Source: Dryas octopetala (Eukaryota > Streptophyta > Magnoliopsida > Rosales > Rosaceae). From it: 64,000 nucleotides of DNA. The stretch covers positions 1,178,001-1,242,000 of the forward strand of contig OY992838.1 of assembly GCA_963921425.1 (NCBI GenBank), written 5' to 3'. Positions 16,333 through 27,730 of this stretch are shown piece by piece. Made by a program: the position numbers and the translations under genes. The notes beneath the pieces were generated by a model. That model was not told the origin of the DNA. It saw only the letters and a list, made by a program, of their open reading frames with translations, and did not search any database. Every line of letters starts with the position of its first letter. The stretch's first letter is position 1.

Positions 16333-18123
16333 CAAATACACTCTTGTAGATCCCAAGTCCCAACCTTGCAGTCGGTGGGTGTTCGCTCCCTATTAGAATT
16401 AATTATGCTCGGTGCACATATATATATTAACAATATAAAATATATTTCTAAAAAATTGAACAGATAAAACAACGTCACAAAAAAGATAGTGTTTTTTTTT
16501 AAATTACAATGTGAGAAAATCAAATTTTAGACATATCATAATTCTAATTCATTATCACAATCATCCGTATAAACTACGGACGGGAGCAGCCTTCGAGCTT
16601 ACCTGTTATTGACACACCCGGTTAAGGCTACTCACCCGGCCACCTTTGTGATGGATCTATAATGTAGCGTTCTTTCCTTCGCAAACACCATGTCGTTTCC
16701 GATGTAATTGCCGTTTTGGCAACGGGCTCAAAGCAATCATGTTGTATAGGTTGGAAGATGAATGGTCCCCACACTATGAGGTCCAGTCCATTTAGAAAGC
16801 TCGATGAAACTTTACATTAATGGACATTTAGCTCGTACTAGTATCTTCTCTCTCCCTGAAAAAGAAAAGTCCATTATCCTTTTATTGCTCCCTTAGAACA
16901 TCTTCGACAGACTCTAACAAATTCACTCTTCTTGTAATTTATATGTGGCAATTTGAAAAATAAAATTTGTTACTTTAATTTTTTGTTCAAAGACTCTTCT
17001 AACTTTAATTATTTATATTTTTCTATGCACTAATGATTTTTTCGAAATTAAATTATTCAAACAAAAGAAAAGAAAGTTTAATTTATTCAACTTAAAATTT
17101 ATTATTATAGGAGAGAGAATGTAAATTTTATAAGAATTATAAAGAAAAATTAATGTCATTAATATTTAAAAAGAGGAGAGAGGGTCCTAGATTTTAAAAG
17201 AGAGAAATTGAGTTTTAAGTTAAAGATTCATTTTGAAGAGTTTCTTTGAGCCCAAAATAATGTTCTCTCTTCAAAAAATGAAGAATTCTTTATTTGAAAA
17301 GTCTATTGGAAATTCTCTTAGAAGTCATTTCGGTTAATAAATTATAAAATCAACGTAGAAATAAATGAAAAATGAAAGCCCATTATCCTCTTATGAATTA
17401 GTGGTATTTGTTTCTACACTAATAGAATTATCACAAGTTTGAATTTCCATTCTCTAAATAAAAATATATACAAATATAATATCATTTGTAGTTATCAATT
17501 TGGAGTTGATATAAATTTACACTCAGAGTTAAAGTTAAAATAAGGATGACACAGGGAATAAAAACACAATAGGAAAATGATATTTGTCCCAGCTTGTTTT
17601 CATAACACTCATATGCAAGACTTTATAAATGAAATAAAAAAACTACAAAATGAAAAAAATAAGCTAGGTCAAATGAATTAATATCAGGTCAAAAGAAAAA
17701 CAAATATTAAACCACAATAATTAGGGCATTAAGCATTTTTTCCGTATTAACATTTTTATTTCAATTTATTTGAGCTTGAAATAGTTCAGCATTGTATAAG
17801 GATCGAATTTGGACTAGATTCCCTAATATAAAAAGAAGGCACGTAACACGTGACCAATTCGTATACTACTACATAGCGCGTGGTTAAGATATGTTTGGGC
17901 TTGAATTCAATCTGTTTTGAGGCGGTGAGCTCCATCTACACCGCGGGAATATGTCCATTTGGGCCTCTTTCCAATTTGAAATGGACCTGTTCTCTGACAT
18001 AATCAGTTAACGTCACTGACATATGGGTATGCGTCACCTAATATGAACGCCGCGTTTAACCCCACCTAATGGCATTTCCGCAATAAACATTGAAAAGTTG
18101 ACCTCTTGGTTAAGGCCCGCCGT

Positions 18124-18137
18124 GGCCTTTATATATG
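18124..18137 (+). promoter_or_regulatory. Probable TATA box of thioredoxin gene
   Basis: TTTATATAT lies about 130 bp ahead of the start codon at 18263, a plausible distance given a plant 5' UTR of about 100 nt. Position-based only. Confidence 0.45.
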
Positions 18138-18262
18138 TTGAGGTTGAGCGCATCACATTCATCGCAAAAAAATAAAAAAATCCAAGCGCTGAAGCCAAAT
18201 TTGCGTGAGAATCTCAAACAGTCAAACCTCTGATAGAAAGAAAAGAAGCAAGAAAAAAGATA

Positions 18263-18371
18263 ATGGCGGAAGAGGGCCAAGTGATCGCCGTTCACACTAC
18301 TCAGGCGTGGGATGAGCATCTCAAGAAGGGAAACGAAAACAAGAAACTGGTATTTCAAATCTTCAATCACT

Positions 18372-18402
<31 letters not shown>

Positions 18403-19090
18403 TGAGGTTTTAGCCTTGTGGGGGATGCTCTAAAGGAGTAAAGGGTTTAGTGGTTGGCTTATTGAGAAAAATTGAATGGCTTTTCATCCTCAGTTCTGTG
18501 ACATAATACCTTTATATGTTTGTATTCAGCTTCTATGGAGGTTTTCTTATTCAATATATTGGATTTGGGGATGTAAATTTAGGTCAAATTTTTGGGATTA
18601 ACAACAAGAATTGGGTGTTTTGCAACTTGCAATGTCTAAATAGAAAGAATTTTGTCTTACTCTGCATTATAATCTGTATTATTGTATAAGGCTTAAAAAC
18701 CTAGGCGTACATTGCATAACCCATTGAAAATACATTAATATTATTGTTATGTGGTGTGTATTTTAATAGCTGGTGGTGGATTTCACGGCTACATGGTGTG
18801 GACCGTGCCGTCTTATTGCCCCAATCTTGGCGGAGTTGGCTAGGAAGACCCCCGAGGTCACATTCCTAAAGGTGGACGTGGATGAGCTGAAGTCTGTTGC
18901 TGAGGACTGGGCTGTGGAGGCAATGCCCACCTTCATGTTCCTCAAGGAAGGCAAAATTGTTGACAAGGTTGTGGGTGCCAAGAAAGACGAGTTACAGCTC
19001 AAAGTAACCAAGCATGCTGCAACTGCTGCTGCTGCTGCTGCTGCTACTGATACTGCTACTGCTACTGCCGCTGCTACTGCTTCTGCTTAA
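18263..19090 (+). CDS. h-type thioredoxin
   Basis: Two exons, 18263-18349 and 18770-19090, encode 135 residues. The start [20 protein letters not shown] is typical of subgroup I Trx h. The redox site WCGPC is intact in [15 protein letters not shown], and the fold-defining cis-Pro is in [11 protein letters not shown]. Trx h proteins are cytosolic disulfide reductases fed by NADPH-thioredoxin reductase. Two odd points. The protein ends in an unusual Ala/Thr-only tail of about 24 residues, coded by GCT/ACT triplet repeats (19020-19088). Exon 2 also runs straight through [12 protein letters not shown], where I recall a second intron in many plant Trx h genes. A poly-T run of more than 30 bases sits in the intron (18374-18403). 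Confidence 0.95.
19020..19088 (+). repeat. Coding GCT/ACT triplet repeat
   Basis: Interrupted GCT/ACT/GCC triplets at the 3' end of the thioredoxin reading frame, coding for an Ala/Thr tail; likely length-variable between alleles. Confidence 0.85.
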
Positions 19091-19148
19091 CTTGTATGTG
19101 ATTGGAGAATATGATTATGAACCTCCTCCTGCTGTTTATTGGTTGTTT

Positions 19149-19197
19149 AAATGTTTCTTTTAGGCCTTGGCCAAAAAAAAAAATGTTTCTTTTAGGC
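19149..19197 (+). repeat. 17-bp direct repeat around a 15-bp A-tailed insert
   Basis: AAATGTTTCTTTTAGGC occurs at 19149-19165 and again at 19181-19197. The 15 bases between them are CTTGGCC plus eight A. This has the form of a target-site duplication around a drastically 5'-truncated LINE tail, but could be a simple local duplication. Confidence 0.5.
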
Positions 19198-19441
19198 ATC
19201 TGAATCACTAGGTTGAATGTGTATGTACATCGGTACTTATTGTACCCCCTTATGTTGCCTGATTTTAAGTATGTATGGATGATTTTATTACAATGTTGAG
19301 ATGGGATGCTTTATATCATACAAATTGGGATGCAGCTTTCATCACAATAAGAAATCTTTTTGGCCTGGCTTGGTGCCTAGGACTTAATTGAATATGTTAA
19401 ATAACTAGATTTCATGTGTATTCAAGGGTAAGCTTGTAACT

Positions 19442-19579
19442 TAAGAGAAGATGGACTAACATAAAGGGTTGATATCTAAAACTTATCCCCCTCAATCCCC
19501 ACAAAAATAGTGGGATTAGTGAAGATAAGTTTTAAATATTAACTCCTTACGAGTCATGATTAATCCATCTTCCATCTTA
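19442..19579. repeat. Small inverted-repeat (hairpin) element
   Basis: The left arm starts TAAGAGAAGATGGACTAA and the right arm ends TTAATCCATCTTCCATCTTA; AAAACTTATC and its inverse also pair near the centre. About 60-bp arms with mismatches and one gap. Looks like an old MITE; I cannot assign a family or a secure target duplication. Confidence 0.55.
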
Positions 19580-20017
19580 TTCTTTTTGGTTAGAAGACAT
19601 TATTTGTCTTTTTCCTTTAATACACATTGAATTTAGTTACCATATCCGATCCAATTCTAGGCACAAAGGAGTCTTTTGAGTATTACTCAATTTCTGGTGG
19701 ACATGTGTCATTCATATGTGGATAAAAAGACCAGGGAATAAGAGACGAAATCGGAGCCATCTAATCAAACCTCGAGGCAAAAGCACTTGCCTATACTTTA
19801 ACAAACCACTATACACAAGCATATTGTCAATCCAAACACTCTAATTCTGATACAGATTGACCAATAACATTGAAGAATCTTCATCTTCGAGTATACACCC
19901 TTTATTTGTACGGATTCTTTGCTTCGTGGCTTGCATCATGTGCAGACAGGACAATGTTTTCTAGGCTGGGAAGCTTTTCACCTCCTCTTACAATATCTTC
20001 TATCTCCCCGAATTGGG

Positions 20018-23000
20018 TTAAGTGGTTGTAATTGTTGTTGAACAAACAGCTTCAACTGATAGCCGCTTCAGTACATTCGGACATGGATCTGTCCCGAAGA
20101 TGCTGTTGGATACAGCAACCGAGCAACTCTCATGGCCGATACAATTCTGTGGAACATATTAAGAGATAATATTAAGAAAACTGCAAGTAAAACAAAAGAA
20201 AAGACTGTAGTTGGGGAAATACCTTCTCTACGATGGCATGAGAGTTTGTGGCATGACATGTTCCCTGCTGGAAAGTCCCACAAGTTCCGGTAGGAGTTCC
20301 AAAACTTGCAAACTGAATGCTTGAGATAGACTGCCCCGGTTCACACTGCAGATGAACCTGGGACTGGTGAAGTAATTTAGATTGGTCATGGCTGTTGGTA
20401 TCAAAATTTTCGGCGTTTGGGTGGTGCTCGTGTAAGTCAGCACAGACAGTTTTCACTGATCTCTTCACCAGGGATATCCTTATTGGATCCCCACCCAGTT
20501 CCTCAAAAACTACCAACAAATTTCCTGTTGGCTTTAACCAGGACCGAGGAACATGGTACCTGCAAAGGAAACCCAAAAAATGTTTGAGACCCATGGAACA
20601 TTTCATCTTTGTCTTGATGCAATTAAAGGGTCCAGATTTTAGAAGTTTAGTGGTTTATATGGTGATACCATCGTTGAGTTGGTAGGCCACAGCCATGTTG
20701 GCATTTTGTTGGCCGGAATGTCCCGGCATAACTACATATATTGCAGTCACCGTTGGCATAAGCCATCCAGTATCTTCCTATGCTCTGCCCATTGATCCAC
20801 ACTTGACCCTTTCCCATGCTCCGCATGTCCAAAGCCAGTGGTTCATTTCCTTCAGGTTCATTAAAATAAGCCTGCACATTCCAAGATAACATTTAATTGA
20901 GCTTCTAAAGCCTAAAGCCTGTCTAAATTTTATCACCAATAGCTAATAAGTTGTTCCTCCTCTGTCTTGATAATTGATATCCTTACCTTGTACCATTTCA
21001 AAGTCTGCTTGGTTCGGGTAGCTAGTGACCCTCGGATCCAGTCAACGGATGAAGCTCCATTTGAAGAGACCAAATTCATTGCTTCTCCATTAAGGCCAAC
21101 CTGTTTGGAAAGATTTCTCTATGAGATTTTACATCTGTGGGAAAAAAGAAAAAGAGAGAGAGAGAGAGAGAGAGAGTAATAAGTGGCCAAAATATAGAGA
21201 GGATGGGGGTTGGCTCACCTTGTAGAACCACTTCTGAAATGTTAAGTCTTTCTTTCCTTGGCCAAGACCATTCAGCAAAACTGGACCTAGGATTCCTGTT
21301 TTCCATGTCTCATAATGCAACCCAACATTCTTCATCAAAACAAAAAGGGTTATCACTTGTCAGTAAATGAATTAAGTAATGGGATTCATCATTTAGTGTA
21401 TGTGTTCAATTTGACAGTTGGGTGCACACTGGTTCAACTTATGCTTATTGCTCGCCATCTTAATATTGGACTGAAAGTTCACATGCGGCATTTAGAATCA
21501 ATGAGCCATGGGCAGGGCACTAACCGGTAATCCAACAGCTATGCTGAGTAGTGCAATTCTGTTTGTTCCAGCACGGAGGTTGACTGGTCCAGTAAATGTG
21601 AATTGCCTCTGCTCCCTTGTTCCAAACGCTGACCCTGTAATAATGTTTTTTATTCCAGTCAAGAAAGATGGAAAAATTGAAGCCTCAATCAAATAGAAGA
21701 ATAAAATGCTCCCATTCTGTGGGAGAATAAATTTTTTACAGCATACCTGAAAACTGTCCATTGATGAAGACATGGACAGCATGGCCTGCTGACTGCAGAG
21801 TAAGAGTAGGCTTATTTCCTCCACGGAGATCCGATGAACTGATGTAAACACTGAATAACATGCAAACCAAAGAAGTCAAAGTATGGCCAATAGACGTATT
21901 TGGGAAGAAAAAAATTACAGTACAACTGATTAAGAAATGATTATTCAAATTAATTTACTTGATCAATCAGATAGCAGTATAACTGATTAAGAAATGCTGC
22001 TCACTTGGTCATGTACCACAGATAGTCACTAGCATCTCTAGTGACATTTATCTGCTCTAGAAGTCCAACAGCTGTTATACTTGACCTCTCATGTAGAGAA
22101 GTAACATCTTCATCATAAGTCTCCCATGAAAACAACCGACTATTGGTTGGGATCATCTGCATCTCTGTAGTTTGAACTCCCACCTTGAATGACAGGACAC
22201 TTGTATCAGTAACTTGAGAGAGAGAGAGAGAGAGAGAGGTTCAGAAGAATATGCAACTGATCATCTTCGCTTACCTTTGCAGTGTTAAATACTGCATTCC
22301 TGCAATCAGGAAGGATGCTAATGGACCACGGAGGCAAATCATAGTGCCTGTTATTAAAAGTCACCCTTGCAGCTGAAGTTGAATGGAAGTTTGAGAGAAA
22401 AGCTGCACAACTTCTTGGTCCTGAATTGAATACATAAGCCTGGAAAACAAAAAACAAAAAAAACCATGGTATGTTATGCTTTTTCTGTAAGGTTAATAGA
22501 AGGAATTGTCCCACTATTATACATATTGGAGAAGCCAAACCTGCTGATAGGTTCCTAATGAAGTAACAGTAGGATCTGAAGAAACTAAAGCATGTTCACA
22601 TAGCTTAATAGCCTTATGAAGATCCTTCAGATGACCATATTTAGATTGTCTGATCAAACCTGAAAAGAGTTAAGTGGTTAGTTCCAACTTCCAACTAAGA
22701 GCTTAAGTTATAAACCAAAATGCCATGTGTGCCAAGAAATTCTTGAGGAATCATGCATCATTTGTGGACCGTTTAGAATTTGTTTTAAAAATTCAAAGAC
22801 TTAAGTTTTTACCATATTCATCAATTGGAGCATCATAGTCATAACTGGTAGTAATGAATGGGCCTCCAGCAGTGCGTCCAAAGTTGGTTCCTCCATGATA
22901 CTGTCATAAACCATAAGCAGTGAAACTCAAAATTTGAGCTGGCACATTTTAGTCTTTAAAACTTGTACTGATTTAACAAGAAACCCAACCATGTAGTAAT

Positions 23001-23291
23001 TAATATATGAGCCACCCTTCTGTATGAAGCGAGCAACTGCAAAGGCCAAATCTTGAACAGGTCGGTGGTGAATTGTGCCTCCAAACTCTGTAAACCTAAT
23101 CATTTTTGTTGGGTTGACAGATATTAGATCAGTAAATTTGCTTACACTCAGTCAACTTCAGAGCTAGTTATTAATGGTAAAGATGACACTTACCAGCCGC
23201 TCCAAGCCTCCGTCCACAGGGTAGGCTTGTAAGGTTTGTTGGGAGTGAAGCCATCGCAGTAGAAACCATTACATGCATTTATCTGTTACCA

Positions 23292-23326
<35 letters not shown>

Positions 23327-24781
23327 TACACAAAACCCAGAGATTCAAATGCTAAGAGGAAATGGGGGAATCAAGAAATTTGGTATTTAAAAACTGAAAA
23401 GAACAAGATAGCTCACCATAGGGTCTGGGGCATCATCTTCCTTACACATCACCCATGGGACTCCTGTATCCAATCCAACAGCCATTTTGGCAGCCCAATT
23501 TATGTAGGCATGACCAACAGCTCCAAGTGCTTTGCTCTCTGGCCCATACTCATTCTCAATCTGCATAATACAAAATTTAAAGTAGAAATTAAAAAAATTG
23601 CCTGACCCATCTTTTATTGTCTGGGAAATTATCACCATTTTAGATAAAAGGTGCTCAAAATTCAGCGAAAAATAAAATCAGAGAACTCAAATATATTTCA
23701 AGGCCATGCATCAAGAATCAGTACCTGAGAAAGGATTATGGGACCACCTTGTGATGCAAATAGCCTTTCATTTTTCATCATCTGGACAATTTTCTGGGTG
23801 AACCCTTGCATTGCCATCTTCAGAAAAAAAAAAAAATACACCCAGAACATGAAGTTTTTAAGTTCAAATCCACATTAGCTCTACAATCTACAGATGTTTT
23901 CAGTAGAAATTTTTAGGAAGAACGCAGATGTAGGGCAAGAAATACCTTAAATGGCCCATTATCTGTTCTGAAGCTGATACCAGGGACATATTTCAGCCAA
24001 ACAGGAAATCCTCTGTAGAGTAAAAATTAAGCACTCAAGTTAAGTTGTTAAATATGGAACTAATAAAAAAATCAGATTGAAGCATTTACTCCGCACTGTA
24101 GTAAAACATAATGTATACATGAAGCTTTCAAAATAAAAAATAAAAAATAAAAAAGACAGCAAGGCACCCAAAATTCCACTCTGCACAAACATAAGGTCCA
24201 ATGCGCAGATGAAGATAGAGCCCTGCCTTCTGAACCGTCTTTATGAATTGTACTAGATCGTACCTCCCCTCAAAATTATACTAAAAAATCAAAATAGAAA
24301 AGAATAAAAGTTGAGACACAAAAAAAAGGTAAAAGTTCAAAATTGAAACTTAGTAGAAGTGTACTGCACAGTGGAGATCCAGAATAGTACATTGCCAGGA
24401 GAAGGTTCATGGCCATTCCAGAAAACGTAGGTATCAATGACATCCAAACCTCCATCTTTGGCCTTCTGTATTAGACCTTCCCACATCTACACCAAAACCC
24501 ATTTCATGATCTCAGAAAAATCACCAAGAAATGTCACAAAAAACACGTAAGGACCAGACACATTAGCAGAGAAACAGAGTGAAAGACAGTGAAAGAGAGT
24601 GAAATACTTCAGGGGTACTTCTGGGATAGTGAATTGAGCCAGAGATGAGTATTCTTCTCTGGCCATTGATGATAATGGCCTTCTTGTCGTAGCTGACACT
24701 GCTGCAATGGATCAGCTCAGAACCCACAAACAAGGTCACCAAGAACAAAGTTAGGAGCTTGGAAACCGAGTGAATTTCCAT
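20018..24781 (-). CDS. BGAL: Beta-galactosidase (GH35) with C-terminal lectin domain
   Basis: About 19 exons on minus, from ATG at 24781 to TAA at 20018, give roughly 840 residues, the full plant length. The first exons are 24608-24781, 24391-24486, 24168-24280, 23946-24012, 23725-23817, 23417-23560, 23194-23282 and 22990-23095; the last is 20018-20146. A signal peptide ([18 protein letters not shown]) precedes [18 protein letters not shown]. The acid/base Glu is in [10 protein letters not shown] and the nucleophile Glu in [15 protein letters not shown]. Beta-sandwich domains follow ([29 protein letters not shown]). The C-terminus is a SUEL/galactose-binding lectin domain ([42 protein letters not shown]-like). 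It resembles AtBGAL3-type apoplastic enzymes that trim galactosyl side chains of pectin and xyloglucan. An earlier in-frame ATG at 24817 would mask the signal peptide; 24781 is preferred. Confidence 0.95.
21151..21178. repeat. (GA)n microsatellite in beta-galactosidase intron
   Basis: An uninterrupted GA run in an intron; a second GA run of similar length lies at 22211-22239, also intronic. Confidence 0.85.
23296..23324. repeat. (AT)n microsatellite in beta-galactosidase intron
   Basis: About 29 bases of alternating AT just outside the exon that encodes [10 protein letters not shown]. Confidence 0.85.
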
Positions 24782-27730
24782 GTCCCTTTGACTAAGTGGA
24801 GGGAAATTTGAAAACAAAGCTTTAGATTGTTGGAAATGTGTGGAAATGCAAAGTGAGAGAAAAGCTCTGAGCTTTCTGATCTACAACTCTGCTGCACTGA
24901 CAGGCTGACTGCAACCACTGGGCTTTGGTTTGGGTTGCTGCTTAAAATATATAAGTATTAATTATGTAAATATGATAATGTCAGCACAGAAGAGAAAGAT
25001 CGAGTTTAAACAAGTGCATAAAAATAAATAGTAATAAAGATTGAAAATGTTATTATTAATTATTTGTTCGGAACGAAAAAAGATAAATTAGTTTTGGCTT
25101 TTGGACTGTCAGAATATTGATAGTCAAACAAAATCTAAGATTAATTGATTAATTAAATTGTATTAATGTCAGATTAATTGTAATTTTTAATTGAGTAAAC
25201 ATGGATTATTCTTCAAATATCAGTACAGTAATTGGGATGGAGTAGGTTCATGAATCATGATCACATGCCTAGAGACCATGATGAAATCACAAGCTTTTAA
25301 AAGCATGTAAAACAAGTACCTCTCTTGCTTTCCATATGCCCCTAATGCATATGTATGTATTTGATCTAAAATGAACCCCATTATTCGATTGTACTCATTG
25401 TTTGTCTGCTTGTGCCATCCCAACCATATATAATGCATGGGCGTATGCATAGCAAAGGCTTGTCTGATATCTATGTCCGATGGGTTACTAGCCCATGTGA
25501 TATGTCTTTAAGCTAGAAAATTTAATTAATTACAATTCCAAACCTATTCTTTTCTTCTTTTGTTTTCAAAACCTTTCTTTTCATTATCATAAAAACCTTA
25601 GGCCCTCAACCAAACTATTTATGTTATTAAAACCCAACTGTGGTGGACTGATTGGATGGTGATGACCAACCCTCCTAGGCTCCTAGCCCACACAATTGCA
25701 TATATGCACCGTCACCTTTCAGATATTAATATTTAGTTAAAATCTTCTTCACCAACTAATTTCCTCTCTCTGTCTCCCACAAATATTCAAATGGTAGAAA
25801 GTAGGTTTGATAAGAAATCAGAAAACTAAGGGCTTGTATGGTACCAAATTTGAATAGGATACCAAACTGCCCTAAGACAACCGGCCATTGCTGTTGTGAA
25901 CTCTTTGAAACTGGTTTACTCCATGTGGAGAAAATTGTCAAATGCTTCTGTGTAATAAAACCCCAAACCATTATTTCTAAGCCTTTTTTTAGACAAGCAG
26001 AGTTTCTTCATTTTCACTCTTATTATTTTTATTCATTTAACATGAGAAGGGTGTACCCTTATGTTGAAGGCACCATGGTCCGCGTTTTTTGTGCAAATGG
26101 TCCCAAATGAAATCACTTAAGCCTGGCATGTGCTAATTAATGTTTCTTAATTTTACTTGAATTCCAAGCATGAAATCATAGAGGGAAGTGGGAAGAAAAC
26201 AGTGTTGACTGATGTGTACATGTTTTTCAATTAGAAAACCTTTATTTATGCACAACAATTATGGAAATGACGTCTTTGGCAATGTTTAGTTAACTTATGT
26301 CATTATATAATCTTTTAATTAAGTGCAAGTATGAATATATTAAGGAGTAAAAAAGTTTGATTAATTAATCATTTCAAGCCCTTATGAATAAGAAAGATAT
26401 ATATCAATATTTGATACGTACCCTTCAAATCAAACCAATCATCATCACCATTTCATAAAAAAAGGCATGCAGCACTTTGAAATGAATGATATACTATGAA
26501 ATATCTATCTACACTAAAGAATTAAAAAGGAAGAAAAATAATGATTTATCATAAAAAAAGAAGAAGAAAAAATGACAGAGGGTGGACCAGGGTTTAAACT
26601 TTGAAGACACAAATGGGAAAAGTTGCAATCAATTATCCTTATAAGAAACTAGAGAGAGAGGAGGGTGGGTGAATGGGTGATGGGTCCAATTAATTTAAAT
26701 TCTTTAATATTTTGTATTTTTATTATATGAGGCAATTATGAGTTAGTAGCGCGTAACGGGCCACTATTGATGGGCGTTTGTTTCTTGCGTATAGTTTATC
26801 TATGAATTTCGTCCCGCTGGCCACTAACTAGATCTCCGTTCCGTTTACGTCGGTGTGGTGGAAACTGGAAAGCATATATTCAGCTGTCCCAGATTTTGTT
26901 TTCTGTTCTAGCCTCTAATCGCACTTTCAGGGACACTCTTCTTTCTACACCTCTCTCTTTTTTCTCTTCTTTTTTTTTTTTTTTAATTTATTAGAGAAAA
27001 TTACAAGGTTCAGTCTCACATCAGTAGGTTACTGTGTTGTCCCATCATAGACTTTTTAATGGGTGCGTTTTACTTTTGTGTTGGGGCGTGAAGCCCGAAT
27101 TGGATATGGCCAGAAGTAAACCCCGAACAGAAAGTGGACTCAAATTATGTTTCTGTTGAATTCTAGAAGGCCCAGATTAGGAAAAGCCTCTTAAAGCATT
27201 TAAATGAATTATAACCCAGTTGGGCCTGACTATTTTTGTTTTTTTGTTTTTTTATGGAGTATGTTAGCAACTTATAATATGTGCAGAATTTTAATTATAG
27301 AGGTTAATTTGAATAGAATTAGTAACATAATGTTATAGTTATGTAGAAAAATTTCTTCCTGACGTGAGCACTGAGCACGATGATGATGCTAGCTAACGAT
27401 TACAAAAATGATCGATGCTGGGGCTGGGACCCTAGCACCCTGTGGGATGCAAGGTGGATGGAGCATTTTCCACAAGAATTTAGTCTGTGGAGGATCTTGG
27501 TAATAGATTACTAAGATTAGGTTCTGTGTAGCTTGCTTTTCCGGTCAATATTGGAGCTTGGAATCATCTTCATATATATCCACAACTACACGTACCTACA
27601 TAGTTTAAATTTAAATGAAAATTTCCTCTATATAAACCCTACCATGGCATTCATCCTTAATTGCAAGTAGAACAAGTACAACCCTTTCCCTCCACATAGC
27701 TAGCTAGTGCTAGTCTCTTGTTCCATCACA
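24782..27730. other. Intergenic between divergent beta-galactosidase and lectin gene A
   Basis: About 2.9 kb holding both promoters. AT-rich with short homopolymers. I see no exon with coding character, no transposon with clear ends and no RNA gene. Confidence 0.55.
27628..27636 (+). promoter_or_regulatory. Probable TATA box of lectin gene A
   Basis: CTATATAAA about 95 bp before the start codon at 27731. Confidence 0.55.

Larger units (their letters stand above)
14761..18262. other. Intergenic, LON gene to thioredoxin
   Basis: Divergent promoters of the LON gene (left; TG-rich 14820-14880) and of thioredoxin (right). Between them lie a GC-rich foldback element, a short tandem repeat and AT-rich DNA. 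Sequence on both sides of the foldback (15240-15400 and 16190-16400) may itself be an older repeat, but I cannot name it. No gene seen. Confidence 0.6.
19091..20017. other. Convergent spacer, thioredoxin to beta-galactosidase
   Basis: 3' regions of two convergent genes. It contains a tiny insertion flanked by 17-bp repeats and a 138-bp hairpin repeat. No gene seen. Confidence 0.6.

Noticed and set aside
25756-26110. Opposing reading frames of 71 and 90 residues upstream of the lectin cluster
   Set aside because: No similarity I recognise, no splice context, AT-rich codon use unlike the neighbouring genes.
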